From: an uncultured Acholeplasmatales bacterium
GTDB taxonomy: Bacteria > Bacillota_I > Bacilli_A > Acholeplasmatales > Anaeroplasmataceae
Direction: 5' to 3'
Assembly (NCBI GenBank): GCA_944324795.1
Contig: CALUXR010000005.1
Span: 1-64,000, forward strand
Length of the DNA: 64,000 nt
Part shown: positions 1-8,987 of the stretch, one piece after another
Position numbering within the stretch: the stretch's first letter is position 1
How the letters are laid out: each line of letters opens with the position of its first letter
Notes under the pieces: generated by a model
Seen by the model: only the letters and a program-made list of their open reading frames with translations
What the model was told of the DNA's origin: nothing
Database searches by the model: none
Translations under genes and position numbers: made by a program

Positions 1-1020
1 ATAATAAAAAAATGAATACATACAATTGTACATTTTAACTGTACCCAAATTGTACATATTCATTATACCTTTAACAACGTTAAACATTGTTTTTTTATAA
101 CATACAACAGAGTTTAAACTTAGCCATTCTACATCTTCAGTAAATTTGTTACCATCGATTCTAAAAAATTCTCTTTTTTCTACTTGATTATGGTTCTTTT
201 CTAATTCCATTTTAAAATAATTTTTATTATCTTTTTTGATTTCATCTAATTTAGAATTAAATAATTTATTAGCACTATCATAAAAATCATTATGATTAGC
301 TTTTAAAGCTAAAACGTAATCCCCATTATTTTTAACAATAGTTTCTACAGTTTTCTTTTGTGTGTTCATCGCATCAGCAGTAACAATTTTGTTTTTTAAA
401 TCTAGTGTAGAAAGAACTTTTTGTGCAATAGGTATTTCATTAGTTTTTTCATCAATAGCTACACTTTTAATACACATTTGATTAGAAACATCCCAAAAAT
501 GCATAATTTGATTATTGGCTATAGCTTCAGCTGTATCATATTTTCTCCCACTACCCTTAATTTGTTTACCATCAATAGCCAATATATTTAAACCATCTTC
601 TGATTTATTAATATTATTATGTACAACTAAATTTATACATTCTTTTAAGAAATTTAAAACAGTATTTTCTAATGTATTAGAATTAATAAGAGAAAAAACT
701 CTCATAAAGGTGTCGTGACTTGGGATAGTGTCAGAATAATCCAGATATTTTTCTAGAATATTTTTTCTATCATAAGCAAAATCAGCTATTTCTTGCCAAG
801 TTTCTCTTTCATCAAAGATAGCTAAAAATGTTATAACTACAATAAATTTTGTAGAATATTTACATTTGTAAGGTACTCTTTGATCTGTTACTTGATCGAA
901 TAAGTTAATAAATTCTCTTAATCTTTTACCATCATCTATGAATGTATTAGTTATAAACAAAAGATTAAATTCTTCTAATATTTTTTTATAATTTTCTATA
1001 GCATAATTAATCTTTGACAT
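1..1020 (-). CDS. ISAs1-family transposase (C-terminus beyond window)
   Basis: Reading the minus strand from the ATG at 1020 gives an uninterrupted frame of about 340 residues to the window edge, so the gene is incomplete only because the window ends. It should catalyse cut-and-paste transposition with a DDE RNase H-like domain. Visible ISAs1-type motifs in order are a helical region with ETWQEIADFA, IPSHDTFMRVFS, LAIDGKQIKGSGRK (first catalytic Asp), VTADAMNTQKKT (second Asp) and HNQVEKREFF (probable catalytic Glu). The start codon lies inside the end of the upstream ORF (14-nt overlap), which suggests translational coupling. The family call is firm; activity cannot be judged because the C-terminus and the distal IS end are missing. 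Confidence 0.85.
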   Translation of the reverse strand, partial: MSKINYAIENYKKILEEFNLLFITNTFIDDGKRLREFINLFDQVTDQRVPYKCKYSTKFIVVITFLAIFDERETWQEIADFAYDRKNILEKYLDYSDTIPSHDTFMRVFSLINSNTLENTVLNFLKECINLVVHNNINKSEDGLNILAIDGKQIKGSGRKYDTAEAIANNQIMHFWDVSNQMCIKSVAIDEKTNEIPIAQKVLSTLDLKNKIVTADAMNTQKKTVETIVKNNGDYVLALKANHNDFYDSANKLFNSKLDEIKKDNKNYFKMELEKNHNQVEKREFFRIDGNKFTEDVEWLSLNSVVCYKKTMFNVVKGIMNMYNLGTVKMYNCMYSFFYY

Positions 1021-1624
1021 ATATTTTTACCTCATAATTAAATTTGTTAAATATTTCTATTACCTTGTCATTATAATTAGATAAATAAAATCTTTTATTA
1101 ATCTTAACTAAGTAAAGAGTCGATAAAACATTCCTTAATATTTCATAATCATAATCTATACTATTAATTGTAGAATCAATCATTTTAATTACTCTTTGAA
1201 TTTCAACTTTAACTTTTTCAATATTTAAATCGTCAAACGAATATTTAGAATAAAATAAAGATAAAGAGATATTATCTAAATTAATAAAAGAAATATTAAA
1301 GTAATCTATTAAAGCAAATAACATAATACTATCAGCGTATTTTTTATTAAGCCTCTTTTGACCTTTATAAATATTTTCTGTTAAAAGGTAGATGAAGTAG
1401 TAAAAACCATATTCATAAACCATAATATTAGAAGAAACTATACCTTTAGAAGGAATTAAACCATCTTTTTCAGTTACTTTTCCTACATATCCATCAGAAA
1501 TACGAATATTTTTACCATTAATACGCTCACAATGGGCTTTATAAAGATAATAATTATCACCAACTTTATTTACATAAATGCCCTTAGTTTTATATTTGAG
1601 AACAAAATCCGGATAATTAGCCAT
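1007..1624 (-). CDS. Small ORF resembling a transposase N-terminal domain, coupled to the ISAs1 gene
   Basis: A 205-residue protein with a good Shine-Dalgarno (AGGGGGT on the minus strand) before its ATG. Residues 1-60 (KGIYVNKVGDNYYLYKA, then GKNIRISDGYVGKVTEKDGL) look like the N-terminal beta-rich domain of large IS1634/IS4-like transposases of Firmicutes. The remainder is Lys/Asn/Ile-rich with no recognisable catalytic core. Its TAA stop overlaps the ATG of the downstream ISAs1-type transposase, so the two are probably co-translated. It may be an accessory DNA-binding subunit of the element or a relic of another transposase. The N-terminal resemblance is from memory of the family and was not tested by a search. 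Confidence 0.5.
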   Translation of the reverse strand: MANYPDFVLKYKTKGIYVNKVGDNYYLYKAHCERINGKNIRISDGYVGKVTEKDGLIPSKGIVSSNIMVYEYGFYYFIYLLTENIYKGQKRLNKKYADSIMLFALIDYFNISFINLDNISLSLFYSKYSFDDLNIEKVKVEIQRVIKMIDSTINSIDYDYEILRNVLSTLYLVKINKRFYLSNYNDKVIEIFNKFNYEVKIYVKD

Positions 1625-1636
1625 ATAGACCCCCTA

Positions 1637-1654
1637 TATTACATATATGTAATA
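1637..1654. promoter_or_regulatory. 18-bp perfect palindrome upstream of the IS ORF pair
   Basis: TATTACATATATGTAATA is a perfect 18-bp palindrome just upstream of the Shine-Dalgarno of the minus-strand ORF at 1007-1624. A dimeric repressor operator controlling transposase expression is a reasonable guess. In such AT-rich DNA chance palindromes also occur. Confidence 0.35.
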
Positions 1655-1746
1655 GAATTATAACAAAAAAACAATTAAAAAAACATATGTCAATATTAAA
1701 AAATAGATTTTTTGATGCGTTTATCCTAATTTTAAATAAAAAAAAC

Positions 1747-1775
1747 TTGCATAAAAGCATACATTATAGTAAAAT
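1747..1775 (+). promoter_or_regulatory. Predicted sigma-A promoter of rplM-rpsI
   Basis: TTGCAT (1747-1752), a 17-bp spacer and TAAAAT (1770-1775). The spacing is ideal and the site lies about 65 bp before rplM. An overlapping inverted repeat (ATAGT, then ACTAT) surrounds the -10 box. Confidence 0.55.
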
Positions 1776-1808
1776 ACTATGCGGTACATTTTTATTATAT
1801 CCACAGCC

Positions 1809-1828
1809 CTTAAATAAATTTAAGGAGG
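1809..1828 (+). promoter_or_regulatory. Leader hairpin overlapping the rplM Shine-Dalgarno
   Basis: CTTAAAT-AA-ATTTAAG (1809-1824) is a perfect 7-bp hairpin whose 3' arm runs into the Shine-Dalgarno AAGGAGG (1822-1828). Folding would partly occlude the ribosome site. Leaders of L13 operons are known autoregulatory targets in Firmicutes; assigning this hairpin to that role is inference. Confidence 0.4.
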
Positions 1829-1838
1829 AATAAAAATT

Positions 1839-2273
1839 ATGAAAACATATATGGCTAATAATGAAACTGTAAAACATGATTGGTATGTTGTTGATGCAAC
1901 AGGTTTAACTCTAGGTCGTTTAGCTACTGAAGTTGCTACAATCTTAAGAGGTAAACATAAACCTACTTATACTCCACATGTAAACTGTGGTGACAACGTT
2001 ATAGTTATCAATGCTACTAAAGTTAAATTAACTGGTAAAAAGTGGTCAGATAAATTATATCGTTCACACTCAGAATACAATGGTGGCTTACGTACTTTAA
2101 CTGCTGAGGAATTAATGGCTAAATATCCTACTAGAATGGTAGAATATGCTATTAAAGGTATGTTACCTCATACTAAACTTGGTGATGTTCAACGTAAACA
2201 ATTATATGTTTATGCTGATGCTAACCATCCTCATCAAGCACAAAAACCACAAGAATTAAAGGTAAAGGCATAA
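1839..2273 (+). CDS. rplM: 50S ribosomal protein L13
   Basis: 144 residues, the normal bacterial length. L13 binds 23S rRNA early in large-subunit assembly. Diagnostic stretches are [47 protein letters not shown], and GMLPHTKLG near the C-terminus. The gene has a strong Shine-Dalgarno (AAGGAGG) and is followed after 16 nt by rpsI, the classic L13-S9 operon. Codon use is regular, as expected of a highly expressed gene. Confidence 0.98.
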   Translation: MKTYMANNETVKHDWYVVDATGLTLGRLATEVATILRGKHKPTYTPHVNCGDNVIVINATKVKLTGKKWSDKLYRSHSEYNGGLRTLTAEELMAKYPTRMVEYAIKGMLPHTKLGDVQRKQLYVYADANHPHQAQKPQELKVKA

Positions 2274-2289
2274 GGGAGGAGTAGAAGAA

Positions 2290-2685
2290 ATGGCAAAATT
2301 AGTTCAATATTTAGGTACAGGTCGTCGTAAAAGTTCAGTTGCTAGAGTTATTTTAAGACCTGGTAAAGGTTCATTTACTGTTAATGGCCGTACATTTGAA
2401 GACTACATTCCATCAGCAGCTCTTCGTTTAGACGTTTTACAACCACTTGAATTAACTGAAAATGTAGAAAAATTTGACATTATCGTTAATGTTTGTGGTG
2501 GTGGTATTACAGGTCAAGCTGGTGCTATTCGTCATGGTATTACTAGAGCTTTACTTGAAGTAAATCCTGAATATCGTCAAACTTTAAAACCTGCTGGTTT
2601 AATTACACGTGATTCACGTGTTAAAGAACGTAAAAAGTATGGTCTTAAAAAAGCCCGTCGTGCAAGTCAGTTCTCAAAACGTTAA
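2290..2685 (+). CDS. rpsI: 30S ribosomal protein S9
   Basis: 131 residues, full length. S9 sits in the small-subunit head, and its basic C-terminal tail reaches the P-site tRNA. Typical segments are [14 protein letters not shown] at the N-terminus, [19 protein letters not shown] in the middle, and a C-terminus ending QFSKR with [17 protein letters not shown] before it. It is co-transcribed with rplM, has its own GGGAGGA ribosome site, and is followed by a terminator. Confidence 0.98.
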   Translation: MAKLVQYLGTGRRKSSVARVILRPGKGSFTVNGRTFEDYIPSAALRLDVLQPLELTENVEKFDIIVNVCGGGITGQAGAIRHGITRALLEVNPEYRQTLKPAGLITRDSRVKERKKYGLKKARRASQFSKR

Positions 2686-2726
2686 TACATGTTTCAAATT
2701 TAAGCGATATAAAAAATATAATAAAA

Positions 2727-2762
2727 GGCAAGGACTTCTCACCCTTGTCTTTTTTTGTTTTT
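2727..2762 (+). terminator. Rho-independent terminator after rpsI
   Basis: A 7-bp stem (GGCAAGG with CCTTGTC, one G-U pair) and a 9-nt loop, followed by a long T-rich tail from 2750. Confidence 0.85.
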
Positions 2763-2785
2763 TTAATAAAAAGTTTATATTATAA

Positions 2786-2815
2786 TTGACAGTAATAACT
2801 AAGAAAGCGTATACT
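2786..2815 (+). promoter_or_regulatory. Promoter of the 1670-residue lipoprotein gene
   Basis: A perfect TTGACA (2786-2791), an 18-bp spacer and TATACT (2810-2815). GAAAGCGTATAC inside the promoter (2803-2814) matches the Firmicutes cre consensus at about 12 of 14 positions, so catabolite control is possible but unproven. Confidence 0.6.
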
Positions 2816-2849
2816 ATAATCACAAAAAAGAGAAAGGAAACGGAGAAAA

Positions 2850-5800
2850 ATGAAAAAGATTTTGTCAATTTTAGCACTAATCCTAGTGATTGTGTTAGCA
2901 GCTTGTGATGATAATGCTCAAGTTGAATTAAAAATTGATGGTATTAAAGGTCATACAGATGCCGTAATCGATAATGAAAATAAATCTATTAGTTTCAATG
3001 TTGATAATAGTATTGCTACTTTTGATGTAGCTGACATTTTATTACCAGAGATGATTGATGTAAATGTTTATTCTGATGAAGCTCATCAAAATAGTCTTGA
3101 AGGCGATTTAAATCTTGAAGTTGGCTTAAATACTTATTATTTAAACATTTACTATACTGAAGACTCATCTATTAATGAAAATTGGAAATTAGAAATTACT
3201 CGTTTAAATATAGAAGTTGGTATTAAAAATATAGCTGTAAAGGAATTAAAATCAACTTATGTATTAAATGAATCTCTAGCAAGTGGTACATTACTTGTAA
3301 CATATTTAGATGAATCTACTAAAGAAGTTGCTATTACTAGCGATATGGTAAGTGGTTTCGACACTTCAAAAGTTGGTAGTGGTACAATGCGTATTACATA
3401 TAATGGTCAATTTGTTGATTATCCTTATATTGTAGGAGAAACAATTGATGAAATTGTAAGTGTTAATACAGCTGTTAACTATTATGTAGGTGAAGCATTT
3501 AAAGGTGGTACAATCACAGTTAAAATTGGTGATACAACAAAAGAAATAACAATTATTGATTCAATGGTAAGTGGCTTTGATAGTTCAAAACCTGGTCAAG
3601 TTGTTTTAAAAATTACATATTTAGATAAAGTTAAAGAAATAGTAATAAATGTTGTTAATAAGCCAGAATCTGATTTTGAAATGCCTGAAGAAACAACAAT
3701 TGTATTTGACAATATTAAAGATGATTTTGTAAATAATTTTGCAAATATTATGACTATTATTGATCCTTCTTTAACTATTGATAGTGCTAAAGAAATGCTT
3801 GAAGGCAAAATGAATAGTGAAGTTGGTCAAGAAGCAACTAATAATATTATTTCTATAATTCAAAAAGTTGGTTTAAGTGAAACTGAAGTTAAAGAAATAA
3901 TTGCTTTACTAGCTGATGAAGATGTTAAAGTTGCTGTTAGAGACTTTGCAGAAATGGTAAACCAATCACCTGAATCAGGTGCAGAAATGATGTCTTTATT
4001 AATTGGTTTTTATGAAAAACATACTAATACAGTACTTAGTGTTTTAAAACAAATTAAATCATATTTAGATGATGATCAATTAACAGTTTTAGTAGTAGAT
4101 GTATTAATACCTTTAATGACTTCATCTTCTGTCGGCTCAGGTAATGAGCAAATTTATTATTATTTAATTGATATGGTAAGTGAACCACTTCAATTAACTT
4201 ATGAAGCTTTAATTGCTAAATTAGAAGAAAACCCAGAACTTAGTATAGTTGTAGATTTCATAAATAAAGTTAATAATTATGAAAAAGAAGATATAACATT
4301 AGAATATAGTGAAGCTAAAGTTATGGTTTCAGTTCTAAGTGATTTAATTGATATTTTAGTAGAACATCCTACAGAATTTTTAGAAATTGTTAAAGGAATA
4401 AATTCTATAGCTAATAGTCAAAGTGGTCCTTCAATGGAAGATTTAGCTAATTTAGCTAAGAATGCAGCTGTAATAATTGATGAATTATATAAACAAACAA
4501 ATGGTTTCTTAACTGCTGATGATATTGCTAAAATAATTATTAATATGTGTGAATATTATTCATATAGTGATTATTTATCAATATCTGTAACGACTGATTT
4601 AATTGTTCAACTTGCTAAAAATTTAGATGTTGTAGTAGATATAGCTAAAGATATTACAGCTAGTGATATTGAAGTTATAATGTATGTTATTAATTCTATG
4701 CAAACAGGTGAATTTGAAGGTGATTTATTAATTAAAGCATCAAAAATCTTACTACCTCTAGCAGAAAGAATTAAAAATACTCCAAGTTTAAGTAATGCAA
4801 TTGGCATGTATTTAGCTTTAGAAGGAATGCCACAAACTTATGTTAGTCAACTTGTAGATTTAATCATTGAAACAGCAGCTAAAGCAGAAGGTAGTATCGA
4901 TGATGCAGGTTTACAAGAAATAATGGAAGAAATTCAACCACAAATGGATGGACAAATACAAGTCAGTTATAAAAATAATGGTTCTGTTCCCCTTGTAAAG
5001 AAAGGCAGTTCAGATGATGAAATAATTAATGTTCTTAATGATTCATTAGAAGTAATTTATTTTGATTATACTAATTCAACTAGTCAATCTAATCCCATTA
5101 TAATTAATAAAGATAATATTAGATTAAGTGGTAGTAGTGAAGCAGGTTATAAATTAGCATATTTAACTCAAGGTAATATAACTCAACATATTGTTTATTT
5201 CGTTTATGAAAATGAAAGTGATTTTGAAGTTATTAATATGAGTGATTTAACAAATTTATATGATATAGTTTATTTCATGCCATTAAATGGTGATACATTA
5301 GCTGAAAATGGTATGTATAAAGCAACAGGTGAAATCGCCCCATATGCATCTGATAAATTAAATTATCTTTCAGGAACAATTAAATATAAAGGTACAAATT
5401 GTTATTTCACAGTTTCAGGAAATCGTGAAAACACTACATATATTGTTGATAGTAGTAGTGTTGGTTTAAAAGATGGTTATATTAAAGTTTCTGGTATAAC
5501 TGATTTATATTTCCCAATTCAAGTATATGTTTATGATGAAGAAAATCCTATATATACGTATGATAATATTAGTGTTAATTATACGGCTAGTTATTTAGGA
5601 CAGATGAATAGCTATGATGCAGGAATTAGTTCTGATAATGTTGTTGCTGTATTGCAAAATTCAACCATTACCGATATAAGTATTAAATATTTAAGAGAAA
5701 ATTATATATTTAATGCAAGTTATGATTATATTGATATTTCTAAAGATGAAATCAATTTAGATCTTGATACTTCAGTTGTAGGCATACAAGAAGCTATATT

Positions 5801-7862
5801 AAGCTATAATGGTATGAACATTAAAATTATATTTGATGTTTTCCCTATGGGTTATAAAAATCATATTTTAGACATAGATAGAAAAGAATCAATTTATTTA
5901 TTAAAAGATAATCCAAGCTTCCCAGAGAATATGGCAGTTAGGGTTGTTATGAATAATGGTAGAGAAGCTAGAGTATTACTTTCAGAATTAGAAACATATG
6001 TTAATTCAACTAGTGTCTATCCTGCAAATACAGAAATAAAAGTTGATTATGATATAGATAATAGTCAAGTTATTATTAGTATTGTTAATGAGGAAAAAGA
6101 TATTAATGATGTTTATTATTTACCAGCTACTTATCTAAGTGAAGAAGAATATTATTATTATGAAAGTGATATAAATTATTATGAACATACATACTTAGTT
6201 GATAGTTATGATGAATATAGTTTAGAAAATTATATAAATAGTTTAGAAAGAATAACATTTGAATATAGATATTTAAATAAAGTTTATGAATATCGTGGTA
6301 ATAACATCTATGAACAACTAATTAATGATGGTTATTCATTTAATTTAACAACTTCTAATTTTGATGATTATCAAGCTTATTACTATTATGATGTTGTTGA
6401 TAAAGATGGTCATATATCACAATTATATGTAAATATAGGATTAAATAGTGGCAAAATAGTTAATGGTATAAGTGTTTATTCTACTAATAACTATGGTGAT
6501 ATTTATATTTATGGTATTCCTACAGAAGAAAATATTTTAGAATTAATAGCAAATCAAATATATGTTGATGTATCTTATAAAAATGGTTATAGTGAAAAAA
6601 TTTATGGCGAAGAAGCAATCAACATCATTAATCAATATTTAATTGATGGAGTACATCTTGAATATGATGGTGGTAGATATTCTCGTGTTAGATTTGAATT
6701 TGATTTTGGCAATGGTTATCCATCTAGTAGTGATCAATCTTTAGTAATATTTGAACCTAATACCTTTAATTATCAAATTGACTTGATTTATAACGAATGT
6801 TTTGTTTTCTATGATGAATATAGCATAGAAGCATTAGCTGAACAAATCAATAAAATTCGTATTGATGGTAATTATACTATTGATACTCAAAATGAAATAT
6901 TAAAATTTGTTGAAGCTTATTTATCTGATATTACTTTAGAACAAAGTAATGATATTATAGATACATATTGGTATATTGGCAGTAATGAAATTTTTGTTTC
7001 ATATGTTTATATTCCTAGTGATCTTAGTTTAGCTAATATTGATATTAATAATTATGATTATATTATTTATGATGGTGATAGCAGTAATTTAGATGCCATA
7101 AAGAAAAACTTTATTGAGCAAATTTCTATAGATTATGCTATTATTAGTTTACCTCAAGAATATAGAGATAGATTCCTTGTTGCTGAAAACATAACTATTA
7201 GTCATGATTCAAGTGATTTATATATAGCTAATATTAATGGCGAGGTAGATGTTTACTTCTATTTGAGAAGTAGTGATAATTTTAAGTTAGATATTGTTAT
7301 AAACGGTCATTCTAATGGTTCTACTGTTGGTGGAGCTGAAACATATTACATTTATACTGATTTAGATATGAATGAAGAAGAAGAATTGAAATATCTTAAA
7401 TACGAGGGAGTTAATCAGTTAGTTTATTATAATAGATATTATTCACCTGCTAAATATTCAACTTATTATGATTCATTATATGATAAAATAGTTAGACTAG
7501 AAAAAGAATATGATCATAGATATAAATTATATTTAGGTGATAGTGAATACCCTTCTGCATATATTGTCTTTGAGACGATTGATGAAAATTCTATTGATAG
7601 TCTTCATATAAACTTTTATTCAAGTGTTGTACCTAAAGTAAATAGCATTGAAGAACTAGTAGAAAGTATAGAATCAATTGAAATAAACTATCTTAATGAT
7701 GATCATAGCGTAAATAATAACATTTATAATAAAGATGAAATTATATCTATATTAAAAAGTGTAAATTTAAAATTTGAAGAAGATGGTATTTATTATGATA
7801 ATGGATTTGCAAGCGGAAGCTATCATTTTGTAACAGTATTTACTTTACTTGCAGAATTTTAA
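2850..7862 (+). CDS. Large surface lipoprotein with N-terminal Ig-like repeats
   Basis: 1670 residues. The signal peptide MKKILSILALILVIVLAAC ends in a lipobox (LAAC), so lipid anchoring on the outer face of the membrane is expected. Residues about 110-275 contain at least two bacterial Ig-like (Big_3-type) units with the repeated pattern of a short strand, ...YFVGE/LNESLASGT..., and VSGFDTSK or VSGFDSSK before a G-rich strand. A helical Ile/Leu-rich region follows (about 290-700), then a very Tyr/Asp/Asn-rich beta-like region to the C-terminus. No enzymatic motif is recognised. It stands alone between its own promoter and terminator. An adhesin or structural role is plausible but inferred from architecture only. 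Confidence 0.75.
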   Translation: MKKILSILALILVIVLAACDDNAQVELKIDGIKGHTDAVIDNENKSISFNVDNSIATFDVADILLPEMIDVNVYSDEAHQNSLEGDLNLEVGLNTYYLNIYYTEDSSINENWKLEITRLNIEVGIKNIAVKELKSTYVLNESLASGTLLVTYLDESTKEVAITSDMVSGFDTSKVGSGTMRITYNGQFVDYPYIVGETIDEIVSVNTAVNYYVGEAFKGGTITVKIGDTTKEITIIDSMVSGFDSSKPGQVVLKITYLDKVKEIVINVVNKPESDFEMPEETTIVFDNIKDDFVNNFANIMTIIDPSLTIDSAKEMLEGKMNSEVGQEATNNIISIIQKVGLSETEVKEIIALLADEDVKVAVRDFAEMVNQSPESGAEMMSLLIGFYEKHTNTVLSVLKQIKSYLDDDQLTVLVVDVLIPLMTSSSVGSGNEQIYYYLIDMVSEPLQLTYEALIAKLEENPELSIVVDFINKVNNYEKEDITLEYSEAKVMVSVLSDLIDILVEHPTEFLEIVKGINSIANSQSGPSMEDLANLAKNAAVIIDELYKQTNGFLTADDIAKIIINMCEYYSYSDYLSISVTTDLIVQLAKNLDVVVDIAKDITASDIEVIMYVINSMQTGEFEGDLLIKASKILLPLAERIKNTPSLSNAIGMYLALEGMPQTYVSQLVDLIIETAAKAEGSIDDAGLQEIMEEIQPQMDGQIQVSYKNNGSVPLVKKGSSDDEIINVLNDSLEVIYFDYTNSTSQSNPIIINKDNIRLSGSSEAGYKLAYLTQGNITQHIVYFVYENESDFEVINMSDLTNLYDIVYFMPLNGDTLAENGMYKATGEIAPYASDKLNYLSGTIKYKGTNCYFTVSGNRENTTYIVDSSSVGLKDGYIKVSGITDLYFPIQVYVYDEENPIYTYDNISVNYTASYLGQMNSYDAGISSDNVVAVLQNSTITDISIKYLRENYIFNASYDYIDISKDEINLDLDTSVVGIQEAILSYNGMNIKIIFDVFPMGYKNHILDIDRKESIYLLKDNPSFPENMAVRVVMNNGREARVLLSELETYVNSTSVYPANTEIKVDYDIDNSQVIISIVNEEKDINDVYYLPATYLSEEEYYYYESDINYYEHTYLVDSYDEYSLENYINSLERITFEYRYLNKVYEYRGNNIYEQLINDGYSFNLTTSNFDDYQAYYYYDVVDKDGHISQLYVNIGLNSGKIVNGISVYSTNNYGDIYIYGIPTEENILELIANQIYVDVSYKNGYSEKIYGEEAINIINQYLIDGVHLEYDGGRYSRVRFEFDFGNGYPSSSDQSLVIFEPNTFNYQIDLIYNECFVFYDEYSIEALAEQINKIRIDGNYTIDTQNEILKFVEAYLSDITLEQSNDIIDTYWYIGSNEIFVSYVYIPSDLSLANIDINNYDYIIYDGDSSNLDAIKKNFIEQISIDYAIISLPQEYRDRFLVAENITISHDSSDLYIANINGEVDVYFYLRSSDNFKLDIVINGHSNGSTVGGAETYYIYTDLDMNEEEELKYLKYEGVNQLVYYNRYYSPAKYSTYYDSLYDKIVRLEKEYDHRYKLYLGDSEYPSAYIVFETIDENSIDSLHINFYSSVVPKVNSIEELVESIESIEINYLNDDHSVNNNIYNKDEIISILKSVNLKFEEDGIYYDNGFASGSYHFVTVFTLLAEF

Positions 7863-7868
7863 TAAATT

Positions 7869-7896
7869 AGGTGTCTAGTTTTAGGCACCTTTTTTA
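7869..7896 (+). terminator. Terminator after the large lipoprotein gene
   Basis: A 9-bp stem (AGGTGTCTA with TTAGGCACCT, one G-U pair), a four-base loop and six Ts. Confidence 0.85.
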
Positions 7897-7897
7897 A

Positions 7898-7928
7898 ATA
7901 AAAAAAACTAGAGTTTATTCTCTAGTTT
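7898..7928 (-). terminator. Minus-strand terminator overlapping the end of the convergent gene
   Basis: AAACTAGAG (7905-7913) pairs with CTCTAGTTT (7920-7928). Read on the minus strand, a run of about seven Ts follows. It overlaps the stop codon of the gene ending at 7915. Confidence 0.75.
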
Positions 7929-8607
7929 CACTATCTTTAATATAGAATTTTAGTTTTTTATCTTTTATTTCTAATTTATCATATAAATAAAAGATAAACG
8001 CAATAGCGATAAAAACAACTAATAATATTAAAACCCATAATAGTACTTTTCCTATTCCTATTTCATTAACATTTAAAAAGAAATAAGGATAAATTGTACC
8101 ATTATAATCTTGAGGTAAGATGTGCCCTCTTATTAATATTATTATTACATATATTAATGGTAGGACTGTACATAAAAGACAATCATACCATTTGATTTGA
8201 TGATGTTTATCAAATAAAATAAAATCAAATATAAATAATAGGGGACAAATTATATGTAATAACAAATTACCTAAACTATTCCAACCCTCACCAAACATAT
8301 TATCTGTAAGTAATATATTATAAACTAAGAATGTTACTAATATTATTATTACTGTATAGAATTTTAATTTATTTATAATTGTATTATTTCCTTTCATTTC
8401 GCCTTTAATTAGATGTTTATATGTACTTATTAAAACGATTAATGTTACTATAAAACATAAATAATTAGATAAATTGGTATAATAAACAAGACAATCTAAA
8501 TTTGGTGTTTGACCATATAATAAGCCAAAACTTTGAACTATACCTATTAATTCTAAAGCCAGAAAAATTGAACGATAAATTAATTGAATAAGTCTATTTT
8601 TAATCAT
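7915..8607 (-). CDS. Pr6Pr-type polytopic membrane protein
   Basis: 230 residues with about six or seven hydrophobic segments. The pattern YYTNLSNYLCF near residue 45, LLHIICPLLFIFDFILFD in the middle and the short acidic/basic C-terminus match the Pr6Pr (FAR-17a/AIG1-like) membrane family found in many Firmicutes. The molecular function of bacterial members is not established. The gene has a Shine-Dalgarno (GGAGGTT on its strand), stands alone and is convergent with the large lipoprotein gene. Confidence 0.65.
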   Translation of the reverse strand: MIKNRLIQLIYRSIFLALELIGIVQSFGLLYGQTPNLDCLVYYTNLSNYLCFIVTLIVLISTYKHLIKGEMKGNNTIINKLKFYTVIIILVTFLVYNILLTDNMFGEGWNSLGNLLLHIICPLLFIFDFILFDKHHQIKWYDCLLCTVLPLIYVIIILIRGHILPQDYNGTIYPYFFLNVNEIGIGKVLLWVLILLVVFIAIAFIFYLYDKLEIKDKKLKFYIKDSETRE

Positions 8608-8688
8608 TTTTTAACCTCCAAACGCAAAAAATTATATAAGAAATCGATATAAAATGTCAAGAAGATTTTACATTTTAAGTTAAAACAA

Positions 8689-8716
8689 TTGCAAATTTTT
8701 AAAAAATTAGTATAAT
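8689..8716 (+). promoter_or_regulatory. Promoter of the stand-alone FakA-like domain gene
   Basis: TTGCAA (8689-8694), a 16-bp spacer and TATAAT (8711-8716), then GTAGGAGG before the ATG at 8736. Confidence 0.65.
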
Positions 8717-8735
8717 ATTTGTAGGAGGAAGAATT

Positions 8736-8987
8736 ATGTTAGAATATAGATATGATACTCAATTATTAATTGAGGGTGAAGATTTAGACGAAAATGTGAT
8801 TTCTGAATATTTTAATAAAAACTTTAAAGGAGATTGTTTACTTGCGGTTGGCGATGATGAATTAATTAAAATTCATTTTCATACTAACGAACCATGGAAA
8901 GTATTAGAATATTGTAGTACTTTAGGTGAAATCTATGATATAGTTGTTGAAGATATGGATAGACAATCTAGAGGATTAAAAGGATAA
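8736..8987 (+). CDS. Stand-alone FakA/YloV middle-domain protein
   Basis: 83 residues corresponding to the central domain of the fatty-acid kinase FakA (DhaK/DhaL-related). The pattern is YDTQLLIEGEDLDE, GDCLLAVGDDELIKIHFHTNEPWKVLEY, then LGEIYDIVVEDMDRQ. FakA proteins are over 500 residues and use this domain for zinc binding and dimerisation. Here only this domain is present, under its own promoter and terminator. Both histidines of the IHFH motif are kept, but the position usually occupied by Cys (YCT in FakA) is Asp (YDT). Short proteins annotated as relatives of dihydroxyacetone kinase exist in Clostridia, so this is likely a real small family rather than a gene fragment. Its function is unknown. 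Confidence 0.7.
   Translation: MLEYRYDTQLLIEGEDLDENVISEYFNKNFKGDCLLAVGDDELIKIHFHTNEPWKVLEYCSTLGEIYDIVVEDMDRQSRGLKG

Noticed and set aside
515-718. Plus-strand ORF of 67 codons inside the transposase
   Set aside because: It lies antisense to the clear ISAs1 transposase frame and has no ribosome site or known motif.
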